64,000 nt of DNA from Catenulispora sp. GP43 (GTDB lineage: Bacteria; Actinomycetota; Actinomycetes; Streptomycetales; Catenulisporaceae), in contig NZ_JBGCCT010000018.1 of the NCBI RefSeq assembly GCF_041260665.1, forward strand, positions 186,001 to 250,000, read 5' to 3'. This document shows positions 44,914-55,489 of this stretch, piece after piece. Each line of letters starts with the position of its first letter. Within the stretch, counting starts at the first letter, position 1. The notes beneath the pieces are model-generated. The model worked only from the letters and a program-made list of their open reading frames with translations, was not told where the DNA came from and searched no databases. The translations under genes were made by a program, and so were the position numbers.

Positions 44914-46689
44914 TCAGTCGTCCAGCGGCACCCGCCACACCAGAACGGTGCCGCCGTCCTCACCGGGTCCGACCTCGAACTCTCCGCCCAAGGCCGCGGC
45001 CCGCTCCGCGAGGTTGCCCAGGCCGCTGCGCCGTCCGCCGTCCGGCATCCCGCAGCCGTCGTCGGCGACGCGCAGCACGAGATAGCCGTCGGTGGTCGCC
45101 ACGTCCACGTCGGCCCGTGAGGCCTTCGCGTGCCGCGCCACGTTGGACAAGGCTTCGCGGGTTACCGCCAGGGCGTGTTCGACGGCCTGGTCCGAGACCT
45201 CGAAGTCGACCGGACCGGTGAACCGCACCGCCGGGCTGAAGCCCAGCACTTCCGCCGAGTCCTGGCACACCTGCAACACCTGTGACCGCAGTCCGGGCAC
45301 TTCGTCGCCTGTCGCGTGCTCGGACAGCGCGAAGATGGTCGAGCGGATCACCTTGATGGTGTCGTCCAACTCGGACACGGCCTTGTTGACCCGGTCTCGC
45401 ACCGACTGCTTCTCAGTGATCTTCAGCACCGACTGCAGGGTCATGCCGGTGGCGAACAGTCGCTGGATGGCCAGGTCGTGCAGGTCGCGGCCGATGCGGT
45501 CCCGATCGGAGTACAGGGCCAGCAGGTCGGCGTCGGAACGGCGATCGGCCAGCTCCAGCGCCACGGCGGCCTGCCCGCCGACTTCGGTCAGCATGCGGAC
45601 CACACCGGCGTCGAACGGCAGGGCCCCGAACCGCTTGGCCGCGACCAGGACGCCGCGGACCTTGCCGGCCGTGCCCAGCGGCGCGATGTAGGCGGGCCCG
45701 AGACCCAGTTCCTTCCACAGCGGCCGGTCATCCCACTCCCCCGCCGCGACCGCCTGCCCGGAGGCTTCGGTGAACACCCGGCCGATGTCGGAGTCGGCGA
45801 TGGAAGCGGAGGAACCACAAGCCCGTTCCTCTCCCATCCCAGCGGCCACTTGGACTGTCAACCGCTCGCCCCCGGAGTCCGGAAGCGATACCAGCATCAG
45901 GTCGGCCCCAGCCAGGCCGCGGACCCGCTCGACAAGGACAGCCAGCACGTCGTGGCTGTCGGCGCCGGAGAGCAGGCCGCGGGTCAGCTCGGCGGTGACC
46001 TCCATGCGCCGCTGGCGCCGCTGCGCCTCGTCGTACAGACGTGCGTTGTCGATGGCGACACCGGCAGCCGCCGCCAGGGTGGTCAGCAGCGTCTCGTCGT
46101 CGGCGTCGAACAAAGCGCCGCCGCGCTTCTCGGTCAGGTACAGGTTGCCGTAGACCTTGTCCCGGACCCGGATCGGAACACCGAGGAAAGCCCGCATCGG
46201 CGGGTGGTTGTCGGGGAACCCGAACGAGGACTCGTGAGCGGCGATGTCCGGCAGCCGCAAAGGCACCGGATGCCGGATGAGCTGGCCGAGCAGCCCCATC
46301 CCGGTCGGGTAGGGCCCGATGGCGTCGATCTCCTGCTGGCTCAGCCCGACGGTGACGAAGCGCTCCAGGCGCTCTCCGCCGCTGTCGATGACCCCCAGGG
46401 CCCCGTACCGAGCCTCCACCAACTCAGTGGCGGTGCCGATGATGGTGCTGAGCACCTGGTCCAGGTCCAGCCCGCCGGAGACGGCCAGCACGCCCTGCAG
46501 CAGCTGCTGGACCCGGTCGCGGGTGGCCCGGATCTGCGTCACCCGGGAGATCAACTCGTCGAGCAAGTCGTCGAACCGCAGTTGCGGCAGCAGAGAACTC
46601 TTGGGCTCGCTCGACTCCCGATCGGCCATCCCCGGACCGTCCTTCCCCACAGTGCGCGAGCCGATAGCCCGCATCGGCTTGCTTGTCAT
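44914..46689 (-). CDS. devS: DevS/DosT/OsdK-like sensor kinase with two GAF domains
   Basis: A 591-aa soluble kinase: GAF-A (about 70-215), GAF-B (about 235-380), HisKA_3 helix with GRDLHDLAIQRLF (phospho-acceptor His 404), and an ATPase domain (DDGCGMPDG, GLGNLAERA). GAF-A has NHPPMRAFLGVPIRV; the His here (162) corresponds in my alignment to the heme ligand of mycobacterial DosS, so oxygen, NO or CO sensing by heme is predicted. GAF-B has Cys 291 but no such His. An ATG at 46629 (MADRESS) is an alternative start that would shorten the protein by 20 residues. It converges with the regulator at 44207. Confidence 0.88.
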   Translation of the reverse strand: MTSKPMRAIGSRTVGKDGPGMADRESSEPKSSLLPQLRFDDLLDELISRVTQIRATRDRVQQLLQGVLAVSGGLDLDQVLSTIIGTATELVEARYGALGVIDSGGERLERFVTVGLSQQEIDAIGPYPTGMGLLGQLIRHPVPLRLPDIAAHESSFGFPDNHPPMRAFLGVPIRVRDKVYGNLYLTEKRGGALFDADDETLLTTLAAAAGVAIDNARLYDEAQRRQRRMEVTAELTRGLLSGADSHDVLAVLVERVRGLAGADLMLVSLPDSGGERLTVQVAAGMGEERACGSSASIADSDIGRVFTEASGQAVAAGEWDDRPLWKELGLGPAYIAPLGTAGKVRGVLVAAKRFGALPFDAGVVRMLTEVGGQAAVALELADRRSDADLLALYSDRDRIGRDLHDLAIQRLFATGMTLQSVLKITEKQSVRDRVNKAVSELDDTIKVIRSTIFALSEHATGDEVPGLRSQVLQVCQDSAEVLGFSPAVRFTGPVDFEVSDQAVEHALAVTREALSNVARHAKASRADVDVATTDGYLVLRVADDGCGMPDGGRRSGLGNLAERAAALGGEFEVGPGEDGGTVLVWRVPLDD

Positions 46690-46745
46690 GGCCAGACTAG
46701 TGCGGCCACAGCCGCCGGGAAACAGAGGAGCTCAGGTGTGGAACA

Positions 46746-46759
46746 GGGTCCAAAGACCC
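46746..46759. promoter_or_regulatory. DosR/OsdR-like box between the kinase gene and a PNPOx remnant
   Basis: GGGTCCAAAGACCC, a full consensus match, 56 bp before the kinase start (minus) and 36 bp before the PNPOx remnant (plus). Confidence 0.7.
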
Positions 46760-46795
46760 TTTCGGAGGACTCGCAGCTCTGAGGACGATCGAGCC

Positions 46796-47057
46796 ATGGC
46801 CGTGGAACTGAGTATGGAACACTTCAGCGAAGTCGAGGCTTTGGCCCTGGCCTCGACGGTCCCGGTCGGGCGAATCGTCCACAGCCGCTACGCTCTGCCG
46901 GCGGTCTTCGTCGTGAACTTCAAGCTCGACGGCCGTGACGTGGTGCTCCGGACCCGCAAGGGCCCGTTGTCGGGCGCCGGGGTTCATCAGGGTCGTGGCC
47001 GAGCGCATCACCGGCCGCCGCATTCCGCACGGCGCCGACGGAGCCGGAGAGGACTGA
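46796..47057 (+). pseudogene. PNPOx-like flavoprotein remnant with internal deletion
   Basis: From the ATG at 46796 the frame encodes the N-terminus of a pyridoxamine-5'-phosphate oxidase-like protein (STVPVGRIVHSRYALPAVF, FKLDGRDVVLRTRKG). After about 46960 the frame turns to Arg/His-rich nonsense, while the reading frame ending at 47057 (TGA) encodes the family's C-terminus, RAPGFIRVVAERITGRRIP. About 55-60 middle residues are missing and the ends are out of frame. The box and the USP gene downstream are intact, so the promoter is probably kept for the USP. Confidence 0.75.
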
Positions 47058-47154
47058 CCGCCGCCGGCATGAAGCCGGCGATGCACCGCAGGCCGGGAAC
47101 CCGGTACTGAAGCCCCGGCACCGCACCCCACCACCGAGGCAGTGGAGGACACCC

Positions 47155-48039
47155 ATGACCCGCCCCGTCGTCGTCGGCATCGACGACATCGAACACAGCG
47201 GCAGTGCCATCGCGACGGCAGCACGAGAAGCCCGGTTGCGCGGCGCACCGCTCTGGCTCGCCCACGCCTACCACTGGCTGCCGCCGGCGACCGTCGGCCT
47301 CACGCCCGGCAACGACAGCCCCGAGGGCGCGGTGCGCGACGCCGCCACCGAACTGCTGGCCCGGGCCCTCACCGCGGTTCACGCCGCGCACCCGGACCTG
47401 GACGTCCACACCTTCGCGCTGAGCGGGCAGCCCGGGCCGTGCCTGGCCGACCTGGCCGAAGATGCCGCGCTGCTGGTGGTCGGCAGCCGGGGCCGCGGCG
47501 GCTTCGCCGGGATGCTGCTGGGCTCGGCCGCACTGAGCGCCGTCGTGCACGCACGCTGCCCGGTGCTCGTCGTCCGCGGCGAGCCGGCCGCCGGCCCCGC
47601 CGTGACCCAGCGGGTCCTGGTCGGCGTCGACGTCCTCGCCCCGACCACCGGCGCGGACGTGCTCGGCTTCGCGTTCGAGGAGGCCGCCCTGCACGGCTAC
47701 GGCGTGCTCGGCCTCAACGCCTGGCAGGACCCCGGCTACCTGTACCCGGTCGCCCTCGGCAGCTTTCCTCGTCCGCAGCTGACCGAGCTGAACAGCGAGC
47801 ACCGCCGGTGCCTGGACTCCTTGGTGGCGCCGTGGCGGACCAAGCATCCGGACACCGACGTCTCGACGCAGGTCCTCACCGGTGTGCCCAGCCGGGTGCT
47901 GGTGGACTCCAGCCGTCTGGCCGACCTTCTGGTGCTGGGCGCGCAGCGGAACTCCGACGGCGACGGAGTCCGACTCGGCGGCCTGGCGCACGCCGTGCTG
48001 CACCACGCGCACTGTCCGGTCGTCATCGTGCCCGAGTAA
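47155..48039 (+). CDS. Universal stress protein, tandem domain
   Basis: A 294-aa two-domain USP with an intact nucleotide loop in domain 1 (GSRGRGGFAGMLLGSAA) and GAQRNSDGDG in domain 2. It lies 97 bp after the PNPOx remnant and is probably read from the box at 46746. A hairpin terminator follows its stop. It begins VVVGIDDIEHSG rather than VGYD. Confidence 0.92.
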   Translation: MTRPVVVGIDDIEHSGSAIATAAREARLRGAPLWLAHAYHWLPPATVGLTPGNDSPEGAVRDAATELLARALTAVHAAHPDLDVHTFALSGQPGPCLADLAEDAALLVVGSRGRGGFAGMLLGSAALSAVVHARCPVLVVRGEPAAGPAVTQRVLVGVDVLAPTTGADVLGFAFEEAALHGYGVLGLNAWQDPGYLYPVALGSFPRPQLTELNSEHRRCLDSLVAPWRTKHPDTDVSTQVLTGVPSRVLVDSSRLADLLVLGAQRNSDGDGVRLGGLAHAVLHHAHCPVVIVPE

Positions 48040-48072
48040 GCACGCTGCCATTGACGTCCGCGGTACCACGAC

Positions 48073-48112
48073 GACGCCGCGGGACCCCGGCCTTGCGGGG
48101 TCCCGCGGCGTC
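48073..48112. terminator. Strong hairpin terminator between convergent genes
   Basis: A perfect 16-bp inverted repeat (48073-48088 with 48097-48112) with an 8-base loop, between the stops of the USP and the membrane protein gene. Confidence 0.9.
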
Positions 48113-48126
48113 ACCAGCGGTATCGG

Positions 48127-48696
48127 CTACATCAGCGGCTGCCCCGGGCTCGGATTCTCGGCCAGCGCGGCGATGGTGTCCGGGACGTGGAGCTTGCGGC
48201 GGGAGACCTCGGTCAGGCCGGTGACGGCCAGCGTGGCCACGCCGATCCCGAGGAACGCCAGCCCCAGGCCGGTGACCAGGTAGGTGACCTCCCAGGCCTG
48301 GTAGGCGCCCATCAGGGAGCCGCGCAGCGACTCGCCCATGAAGGCGGTCTGCTTCTGGCCGGCCAGCTTGGTGTCGTTCGGGGCGGCCATGGCCGCGGCG
48401 GAGACCTGCGAGTAGGTCTTGCCGCCGGTGGCCTCCTTGATGTGCGTCTCGATCATGTCGGCGTAGGCCTTGGCCTGACCGCCGGTGGTGACCTGCTGTC
48501 CGGCGTAGGCGGCCTGGGCGGCCGGCAGGCTCGCCGAGCCCTTGGCCGGGAAGCTGATCAGCTGCTCGGAGAGCTGGCTGCGGACCTCGTGCTGCCCGTG
48601 CACACCCTCGTAGATCATGACCGGGCCGGCGGCGATCAGCGCCACACCGGTCAGGGACGCGATGCCGGTGGCCAGGCCGCGGGGGGTGATGTTCAT
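48127..48696 (-). CDS. Hypothetical membrane protein with two helices
   Basis: A 189-aa protein with an N-terminal helix (about 10-30, [26 protein letters not shown] in family-like form), a roughly 105-residue extracytoplasmic region with repeated Ala/Gln/Lys-rich helices, and a second helix at about 140-163 ([17 protein letters not shown]). A short cytoplasmic tail follows. GGAGGACACC precedes the ATG. No function known. It is divergent from the nuclease-phosphoketolase operon and shares a DosR-like box 113 bp upstream. Confidence 0.7.
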   Translation of the reverse strand: MNITPRGLATGIASLTGVALIAAGPVMIYEGVHGQHEVRSQLSEQLISFPAKGSASLPAAQAAYAGQQVTTGGQAKAYADMIETHIKEATGGKTYSQVSAAAMAAPNDTKLAGQKQTAFMGESLRGSLMGAYQAWEVTYLVTGLGLAFLGIGVATLAVTGLTEVSRRKLHVPDTIAALAENPSPGQPLM

Positions 48697-48809
48697 GGTG
48701 TCCTCCGATTGGACGTTCGCTGGGTTTCTTCGATGTCTGGTTGCGGTGCCACCGAAAGAGTCCTGCGACCGCGCCGCCGCCGAACCGGCCATGCGGCGCC
48801 TTTTCCACC

Positions 48810-48823
48810 GGGCCGAAAGTCCC
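48810..48823. promoter_or_regulatory. DosR/OsdR-like box, divergent pair
   Basis: GGGCCGAAAGTCCC, a full consensus match, 113 bp before the membrane protein (minus) and 98 bp before the nuclease-phosphoketolase operon (plus). Confidence 0.7.
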
Positions 48824-48921
48824 GTTCGAACCGGGCCGTGCGCCGCTGCCGGGCCGGAACGCCCCGGACGATGCTGGCGGTGTGGCCGCCGACCGGCCAT
48901 CTCGGCAGGCGAGGAGTAGCC

Positions 48922-50358
48922 ATGAGCGCACCACAGGACGCAGCTCGGTTTCCCGGAAATACCACGCTGACCTTCCTGGGCGGCGCCGGCACCGTCACCG
49001 GAAGCAAGTACCTCGTCCGCACCACGCGCTCCTCCGTGCTCGTGGACTGCGGACTGTTCCAGGGGCTGGGCAAGCTGCGGCGGCGCAACTGGGAGCCGCT
49101 GCCGGTCGCGGCGTCCGACATCGACGCGGTGGTGGTGACGCACGCCCACCTGGACCACTGCGGCTACCTGCCCCGGTTGGTCAGGGACGGTTTCACCGGC
49201 CGGGTGTACGCCACGCCGGAGACCATCCGGCTGGCCGGGATCGTGCTCCGCGACTCCGCGCATCTGCAGGAGGAGGACGCCGAGCACGCCAACCAGCACG
49301 GCTGGAGCAAGCACGAGCCGGCGCTGCCGCTGTACGACACCAAGGACGTCGAACGCTGCCTGGAGTACTTCGCCGAGCTCGACTTCGACACCACGGCCCG
49401 CATCGCCGACGGCGTCCAGGCCCGCCTGCGCAACGCCGGCCACATCCTCGGCTCGGCCTGGGCCGAGCTGACCCTGGAGGGGCCGGACGGCGCGTCGCAG
49501 CCCTCGACGATCGTCTTCTCCGGCGACTTGGGACGCCCGCGCCATCCGCTGCTGCGGCCGCCGGCACCGTTCCAGGGCGCCGACACCCTGGTCCTGGAGT
49601 CGACCTACGGCGACCGCCGCCACGACGACGCCGGTTCCGCGGCGCGGTTCGAGGACGCCGTCGACTCCACGCTCAGACACGGCGGAACGGTGCTCATCCC
49701 GGCCTTCGCCGTGGACCGCACCGAGATGATCCTGCACGAGCTGGCCGGCCTGGCCCGGCGCGGTGTGCTGCGCGACGTCCCGATCTACGTCGACAGCCCG
49801 ATGGCCCTGTCCGCGCTCGACGTCTACGCCCAGGCCCTGAAGGACCGCCGTCCCCAGTTCCTGCCGACCGTCACCGACAACGGCCTCGCCGAGCTGAATC
49901 CGCCGGGTCTGCGCCTGGCCCGGACCCAGGAGGAGTCCCGCCGCATCGACGTCCACAACGGCCCGCAGATCGTGATCTCCGCCTCGGGCATGGCCACCGG
50001 CGGCCGGATCCTGCACCACCTGGAGACGATGCTGCCGAACCCGCGGACCACCGTGCTGATCGTCGGGTTCGCCGCCGCCGGCACCCGGGCCCGCGACCTG
50101 ACCGAAGGCGCCACAGCGCTGAAGATCCACGGCCGCTACGTCCCGGTCCGCGCGCGCATCGTGCAGCTGTCCGGCCTGTCGGCCCACGCCGACTACCCCG
50201 AAGTCCTGGAATGGCTCGGCACCGTGCCGGCCCCGAACACCACCTACCTGGTCCACGGCGAGCCGACAGCCGCCGAGTTCCTGCGCGAGCGCATCACCGA
50301 ACGCCTGCGGTGGACGACCGTCGTCCCCCGCCCGGGAGAAAAGGTCCTGTTGCCATGA
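48922..50358 (+). CDS. Beta-CASP metallo-beta-lactamase RNA nuclease
   Basis: A 478-aa member of the CPSF73/beta-CASP group. The lactamase motif THAHLDHCG (about 71-79) supplies zinc ligands, with further His in [12 protein letters not shown] and the SGD of FSGDLGRP. The beta-CASP part has [16 protein letters not shown] and [11 protein letters not shown], and the C-terminal motif is [11 protein letters not shown]. Bacterial relatives cut RNA. GAGGAG lies just before the ATG. It overlaps the phosphoketolase gene (ATGA). In other bacteria the same protein type is found next to universal stress and phosphoketolase genes, so its RNA role may be tied to low-energy conditions. Confidence 0.88.
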   Translation: MSAPQDAARFPGNTTLTFLGGAGTVTGSKYLVRTTRSSVLVDCGLFQGLGKLRRRNWEPLPVAASDIDAVVVTHAHLDHCGYLPRLVRDGFTGRVYATPETIRLAGIVLRDSAHLQEEDAEHANQHGWSKHEPALPLYDTKDVERCLEYFAELDFDTTARIADGVQARLRNAGHILGSAWAELTLEGPDGASQPSTIVFSGDLGRPRHPLLRPPAPFQGADTLVLESTYGDRRHDDAGSAARFEDAVDSTLRHGGTVLIPAFAVDRTEMILHELAGLARRGVLRDVPIYVDSPMALSALDVYAQALKDRRPQFLPTVTDNGLAELNPPGLRLARTQEESRRIDVHNGPQIVISASGMATGGRILHHLETMLPNPRTTVLIVGFAAAGTRARDLTEGATALKIHGRYVPVRARIVQLSGLSAHADYPEVLEWLGTVPAPNTTYLVHGEPTAAEFLRERITERLRWTTVVPRPGEKVLLP

Positions 50359-52748
50359 CCATCCACGCCCCCATCCACGCCCCCCGAAGCGGGGGCGCTG
50401 ATCTCGGCGCCGTCGACTGCTACTGGCGTGCCGCGAACTACCTGTCCGCCGGCCAGATCTATCTGCGGGACAACGCCCTGCTGCACCGCGGCCTGGAGCC
50501 GTCCGACATCAAGCCCAGGCTGCTGGGCCACTGGGGCACCAGCCCCGGCCTGTCCTTCGTCCACGCGCATCTCAACCGCCTGATCACACAGAACGGCCTG
50601 GACCTGATCACCGTCTTGGGCCCCGGCCACGGCGGTCCGGCCGCGCTGGCCTGCTCGTGGTTGGACGGCACCTACACCGACCACTACCCGGACGTCACCC
50701 GCGACGAGGCCGGCATGACCAAGCTGTTCGCGGCCTTCTCCGCGCCCGGCGGCGTCCCCAGCCACATCGCCGCGAACGTCCCCGGCTCGATCCACGAGGG
50801 CGGCGAGCTCGGGTACAGCCTGGCCCACGCTTTCGGTGCCGCCTTCGACAACCCGGATTTGATCGTGGCCTGCGTCGTCGGCGACGGCGAGGCCGAGACC
50901 GGCCCGCTGGCCACCTCCTGGCAGAGCATCAGGTTCCTGAACCCGGCCACTGACGGCGCGGTCCTGCCGATCCTGCACCTGAACGGCTACAAGATCGCCA
51001 ACCCGACCGTGCTGGACCGGATCCCGCGCGAACAGCTCGACGGCCTGCTGGCCGCCCACGGCTGGGACCCCCGCTGGGTGTTCGGCGACGACCCGCACAC
51101 GATGCACCACAAGATGGCCGAGGCTCTGGACTCCGCGCTGGCCTCCATCCGCCTCATCCAAAGCACCAAACGGAACCCGAAAGCCGCCCACGACGGCGTC
51201 CCGCCCTGGCCGGTCATCATCCTGCACACGCCCAAGGGCTGGACCGGCCCGCACACCGTGGACGGCGTGCAGATCGAGGGCACCTTCCGCTCGCACCAGG
51301 TACCGCTGGCCGAAGTCCGGGAGAACCCGAAGCACCGGCACATGCTGGTCGACTGGATGAAGTCCTACCGGCCCGACGAACTGTTCGACCACTTCGGCCG
51401 CCCCAAGCCCGACGTCCTGACCTGCGTCCCGGACGGCGAGGCACGTATCGGTGCCAACCGGCACGCCAACGGCGGCATCCTGACCCGCTCGCTGGACCTG
51501 CCGCAGACCGCGCCCTACGCGGCGCCGGTCGCCAAGCCCGGCGAGACGCTGCACGAACCGACCCGGGTGCTCGGCACCTGGCTGCGCGATGTCATCGCCG
51601 CCGACGCCGCGCACCGCACCTTCCGGCTGTTCGGCCCCGACGAGACCGCCTCCAACCACCTCGACCCGGTCTTCGAGGTCACCAACCGGACCTGGATGCT
51701 GCCCACCAAGCCCGGCGACGACCACCTGGCCCCCGACGGCCGGGTCATGGAAGTGCTGTCCGAGCACCTGTGCCAGGGCTGGCTGGAGGGCTACCTGCTC
51801 ACCGGCCGGCACGGACTGTTCTCCTGCTACGAGGCCTTCATCCACATCATCGACTCGATGCTGAACCAGCATGTGAAGTGGCTCAAAACCGCGCGGGCAC
51901 TGCCCTGGCGCGCGCCGGTGCCGTCGCTGAACTACCTGCTCACCTCGCACGTGTGGCGCCAGGACCACAACGGCTTCTCCCACCAGGACCCCGGATTCCT
52001 GGACCACGTCGCGAACAAGACCGCTGATGTGGTCCGGCTGTACCTGCCGCCGGATGCCAACACCCTGCTGTCGGTCGCAGAGCACTGTCTGACCAGCCGG
52101 GACCTGGTCAACGTCATCGTCGCCGGGAAGAACCCGAGCCCGGACTGGCTGACGCCGGAGGAGGCGGAGCTGCACTGCGCCCGCGGTCTGGGCATCTGGG
52201 AGTGGGCCGGGACCGAGGACGACCTGGCCACCGAACCGGACGTGGTGCTGGCCTGCGCCGGCGACGTACCGACCCTGGAGGTCCTGGCCGCCTCGCAGCT
52301 GCTGCGCGAGCACCTGCCCGGACTACGGATCCGCGTGGTGAACGTCGTGGACCTGATGCGCCTGCAGCCCGAATCCGAGCATCCGCACGGCCTGCCCGAC
52401 GCCCAGTTCGACGCGATCTTCACCGTCGACAAGCCGGTCATCTTCGCCTTCCACGGCTACCCCTCGCTGATCCACCGCCTGGCCTATCGCCGCCACGGCC
52501 ACGAGAACCTGCACGTGCGCGGCTACAAGGAGCAGGGCACCACCACCACGCCCTTCGACATGCTGGTCCGCAACGACATGGACCGCTTCCAACTGGTCTG
52601 CGACGTCATCGACCGGGTGCCGCGGCTGGCGCCCAAGGCCGCGTCGGTCCGGCAGGCCATGACCGACGCCCGCGCCCGGCACCGGGGCTGGATCGTCGAG
52701 CACGGCGAGGACATGCCGGAGATCCGGGAATGGAAGTGGACGGCATGA
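50355..52748 (+). CDS. xfp: Phosphoketolase (xylulose-5-P/fructose-6-P)
   Basis: A 797-aa thiamine-diphosphate enzyme of usual length that cleaves xylulose-5-phosphate (or fructose-6-phosphate) to acetyl phosphate and glyceraldehyde-3-phosphate or erythrose-4-phosphate. Marks are [40 protein letters not shown] and [15 protein letters not shown] (ThDP site), then [17 protein letters not shown]. Its ATG overlaps the nuclease stop, and its TGA overlaps the next ATG. The glyceraldehyde-3-phosphate would feed the GAPDH encoded at 39743. No acetate kinase or phosphotransacetylase is seen in the window to use acetyl phosphate. Confidence 0.95.
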   Translation: MTIHAPIHAPRSGGADLGAVDCYWRAANYLSAGQIYLRDNALLHRGLEPSDIKPRLLGHWGTSPGLSFVHAHLNRLITQNGLDLITVLGPGHGGPAALACSWLDGTYTDHYPDVTRDEAGMTKLFAAFSAPGGVPSHIAANVPGSIHEGGELGYSLAHAFGAAFDNPDLIVACVVGDGEAETGPLATSWQSIRFLNPATDGAVLPILHLNGYKIANPTVLDRIPREQLDGLLAAHGWDPRWVFGDDPHTMHHKMAEALDSALASIRLIQSTKRNPKAAHDGVPPWPVIILHTPKGWTGPHTVDGVQIEGTFRSHQVPLAEVRENPKHRHMLVDWMKSYRPDELFDHFGRPKPDVLTCVPDGEARIGANRHANGGILTRSLDLPQTAPYAAPVAKPGETLHEPTRVLGTWLRDVIAADAAHRTFRLFGPDETASNHLDPVFEVTNRTWMLPTKPGDDHLAPDGRVMEVLSEHLCQGWLEGYLLTGRHGLFSCYEAFIHIIDSMLNQHVKWLKTARALPWRAPVPSLNYLLTSHVWRQDHNGFSHQDPGFLDHVANKTADVVRLYLPPDANTLLSVAEHCLTSRDLVNVIVAGKNPSPDWLTPEEAELHCARGLGIWEWAGTEDDLATEPDVVLACAGDVPTLEVLAASQLLREHLPGLRIRVVNVVDLMRLQPESEHPHGLPDAQFDAIFTVDKPVIFAFHGYPSLIHRLAYRRHGHENLHVRGYKEQGTTTTPFDMLVRNDMDRFQLVCDVIDRVPRLAPKAASVRQAMTDARARHRGWIVEHGEDMPEIREWKWTA

Positions 52749-55450
52749 CCGGCACGCTACCCACGGCCCAGCCACCCGCCCTGGCGAAAGAAGCCGTCCA
52801 CGCGTTGCTCACCGACGGCACCACGGTGTCCCTCCGTCCGACGACGCCGAAGGATCTCGACGGCTTGAACGCGATGTTCGCCGCGCTGTCCCCGGAGAGC
52901 CTGCGCATGCGGTTCTTCGCCTCCGGCAGCGCCGCCGGACGCAGCGCCGCGCAGCGGCTGTGCGATCCGCATCCGGACCGGATCGCGCTGGTGGTCGTGG
53001 CGCACCACGGCCAGGACGAGGAGATCATCGGCGAGGGCGAGGCCTGGCGGCTGCGGGCGGACGCCGACGCCGCCGAGGTCGGCTTCACCGTCGCCGAGGG
53101 CCACCGCGGCCTCGGCATCGGCACCCTGCTGCTGGAACACCTCGCCGGCGCCGCACGGACAGCGGGCATCCGGACCTTCGTGGCCGAGACGTTGTCGGAG
53201 AACCTGGCCATGAAGCGGGTCATCGCCTCCGCGGGACTGCACCACAGTGCGACCTTCGAGCACGGCGGCACCGTCTTCCACGAGATCGACCTCACCGAGG
53301 ACGACGCGTATCTGGAGGTCGTCGCCGACCGCGAGTTCGCGGCGAGCGCCGCGTCGCTGGAACCGTTGTTCCGGCCGCGCGCGGTGGCCGTGGTCGGCGC
53401 CGGACGCAACCCGGGCGGAGTCGGGCGCGCGATCCTGGACCATCTGCTGGCCGCGGGGTTCGACCGGCCGCTGTTCGTGGTGAACCCGCACGCCGACCAG
53501 ATCGCCGGCGTGCCCTGCGCGCACACGGTCGACCTGCTGCCGGACCGGATCGACCTGGCGATCCTGGCCGTTCCGGCGGACGGCCTGGTCGAGGCGGCGA
53601 TCGCGTGCGGCCGCCACGGGATCAGGGCCCTGACCGCCGTCACCTCCTCGGTCCCGGCATCGGTGCGCACCACGCTGAAGGCGGTCTGCCGCCGCTACGG
53701 CATGCGGCTGGTGGGCCCGAACGGCCTGGGCATCGCCTCGTTCGGCACGGGCATCTCGATGGACGCCACCTTCGGCCCGCACACCCCGCTGGGCGGCACG
53801 GCCGGCATCGGGGTGCAGTCCGGCGGCGTGGGCATCGCGATCCTGGATCACCTGTCCCGATTGGGAATCGGCGCCGGCTCCTTCGCCTCGCTCGGCGACA
53901 AGGCCGACGTCTCCGGCAACGACCTGCTCGCCTGGTGGTCGGCCGATCCGGCCACCGAGTTGGTGCTGCTGCACCTGGAGTCCTTCGGCAACCCCCGCAA
54001 GTTCGCCCGCTACGCCCGGCGCGTGGCACGGTCCAAGCCGGTGCTGGCCGTCGCGGCCGGACGCTCCGCAGCCGGGTCCCGGGCCGCGGCCTCCCATACC
54101 GCCGCGGCCGTCACCCCCGGCATCACGCGCGAGGCGCTGTACCGGCAGGCCGGTGTGGTCGCGACGCGCTCGGTCGCCGAGCTGATCGAGGCCGCCGCGC
54201 TGCTGCGGACCGGCCGACTGCCGACCGGGCGCCGGGTCGCGGTGGTGTCCAACGCCGGCGGCACCGGGGTACTGGCCGCGGACTCCTGCGCCGAGGCCGG
54301 GCTCACCGTCCCGGAGTTCAGTACCGCGCTGCGCGAACGTCTCAGCGCCCTGCTCGGTCCGGCCGCGTCCTGCGCGAACCCGGTCGATGCCGGGGCCGGG
54401 GCGGACGCCGCCGCGCTGCGCGGCGCGGTGGAGACCGTGGCCGTCTCCGGCGAGGTCGACGCCGTGCTCCTGCTGCTGGTGCCGACGGCGCTGGCGGAAC
54501 TGCCGCCGACGCTCGCGGTCGAGGCCCGGACCGGTCCGCTGCCCGTGGTCGCGGTCCTGGTGGACCAAGCCGCCGGGGTCGAGACCGTGATGGGCGCCGA
54601 CGGACGGTTCATGCCGTGCTACGGCGACGCCGAGACCGCTGTCCGGGCCCTGAGCCACGCGTGCGACTACGCGGAATGGCTGCGCAGACCGGGTGGCGAG
54701 GTTCCGCGGCTGCCGGATGCCCGCTCGCAGGACGCGGCACGTCTGATCTCGCTGTTCCTGGCCGCGCACCCCGAGGGCGGCTGGCTGCCGCCGGACCGCG
54801 CCGCCGATCTGCTGGCCTGCTATGGCATCCGCTGCGCGCGCCTGGTGCTGGCCGCCGACGAACAGACCGCTCTCACCGCGGCGGACGTGTGGGACGGTCC
54901 AGTCGCGCTGAAGGCGTACTGGCCCGAGCTGGTCCACAAGAGCGACGTCGGCGGCGTGCTGCTGGGCCTGTCCGGTCCCGATGAGGTCCGTGCCGGCTGG
55001 CGCCGGCTGCACGACAAGTTCGGCGAGAGGCTCTCGGGGGTGGTGGTGCAGGAGATGGCGGCCGACGGTGTGGAGCTGCTGGCCGGCGTCGACAGCGACG
55101 CGATCTTCGGCCCGCTGGTGGCCTTCGGCATCGGCGGCACCGTCACCGACCTGGCCGCCGACCGCGCCTACCGGTTGGCCCCGCTGACCGGCGCGGACGC
55201 CGACGAGCTCGTGCACGCCACCCGGGCCGCGCGCATGCTGGCCGGCTATCGCGGACGGCCCGGCGGCGACATCGGCCAGGTCCGCGACGTGCTGTCCCGG
55301 CTGGCGCTGCTGGCCGCCGAGCAGACCTGCGTGGCCGAGGCCGAGATCAACCCCTTGATCGCCACCCCGGACGGCGTCACAGCGGCGGACTTCCGCATCC
55401 GGGTGGAGCCCCGTACCCCCACCGACCCCTACCTGCGCCGCCTTCGCTGA
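52745..55450 (+). CDS. GNAT acetyltransferase fused to ADP-forming acyl-CoA synthetase
   Basis: A 901-aa three-part protein. Residues about 25-180 form a GNAT domain ([19 protein letters not shown], then [16 protein letters not shown] as the acetyl-CoA site). About 190-290 is a CoA-binding Rossmann domain ([19 protein letters not shown]), followed by succinyl-CoA ligase-like domains ([11 protein letters not shown] with the candidate phospho-His). The C-terminus is ATP-grasp ([19 protein letters not shown] and AEAEINPL). This is the Pat/acetate-CoA ligase family layout. The synthetase half could make ATP and acetate from acetyl-CoA, or the fusion could be a regulatory lysine acetyltransferase. 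The sequence alone cannot decide. Confidence 0.88.
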   Translation: MTGTLPTAQPPALAKEAVHALLTDGTTVSLRPTTPKDLDGLNAMFAALSPESLRMRFFASGSAAGRSAAQRLCDPHPDRIALVVVAHHGQDEEIIGEGEAWRLRADADAAEVGFTVAEGHRGLGIGTLLLEHLAGAARTAGIRTFVAETLSENLAMKRVIASAGLHHSATFEHGGTVFHEIDLTEDDAYLEVVADREFAASAASLEPLFRPRAVAVVGAGRNPGGVGRAILDHLLAAGFDRPLFVVNPHADQIAGVPCAHTVDLLPDRIDLAILAVPADGLVEAAIACGRHGIRALTAVTSSVPASVRTTLKAVCRRYGMRLVGPNGLGIASFGTGISMDATFGPHTPLGGTAGIGVQSGGVGIAILDHLSRLGIGAGSFASLGDKADVSGNDLLAWWSADPATELVLLHLESFGNPRKFARYARRVARSKPVLAVAAGRSAAGSRAAASHTAAAVTPGITREALYRQAGVVATRSVAELIEAAALLRTGRLPTGRRVAVVSNAGGTGVLAADSCAEAGLTVPEFSTALRERLSALLGPAASCANPVDAGAGADAAALRGAVETVAVSGEVDAVLLLLVPTALAELPPTLAVEARTGPLPVVAVLVDQAAGVETVMGADGRFMPCYGDAETAVRALSHACDYAEWLRRPGGEVPRLPDARSQDAARLISLFLAAHPEGGWLPPDRAADLLACYGIRCARLVLAADEQTALTAADVWDGPVALKAYWPELVHKSDVGGVLLGLSGPDEVRAGWRRLHDKFGERLSGVVVQEMAADGVELLAGVDSDAIFGPLVAFGIGGTVTDLAADRAYRLAPLTGADADELVHATRAARMLAGYRGRPGGDIGQVRDVLSRLALLAAEQTCVAEAEINPLIATPDGVTAADFRIRVEPRTPTDPYLRRLR

Positions 55451-55489
55451 GGCGAAGCAGTGGCGCCGAGCGCAACATAAGGAGACATC

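Noticed and set aside
48187-50358. Longer start for the beta-CASP nuclease at 48187
   Set aside because: The extra 245 residues are antisense to the membrane protein at 48127. The ATG at 48922 has a ribosome site and gives a family-like start.
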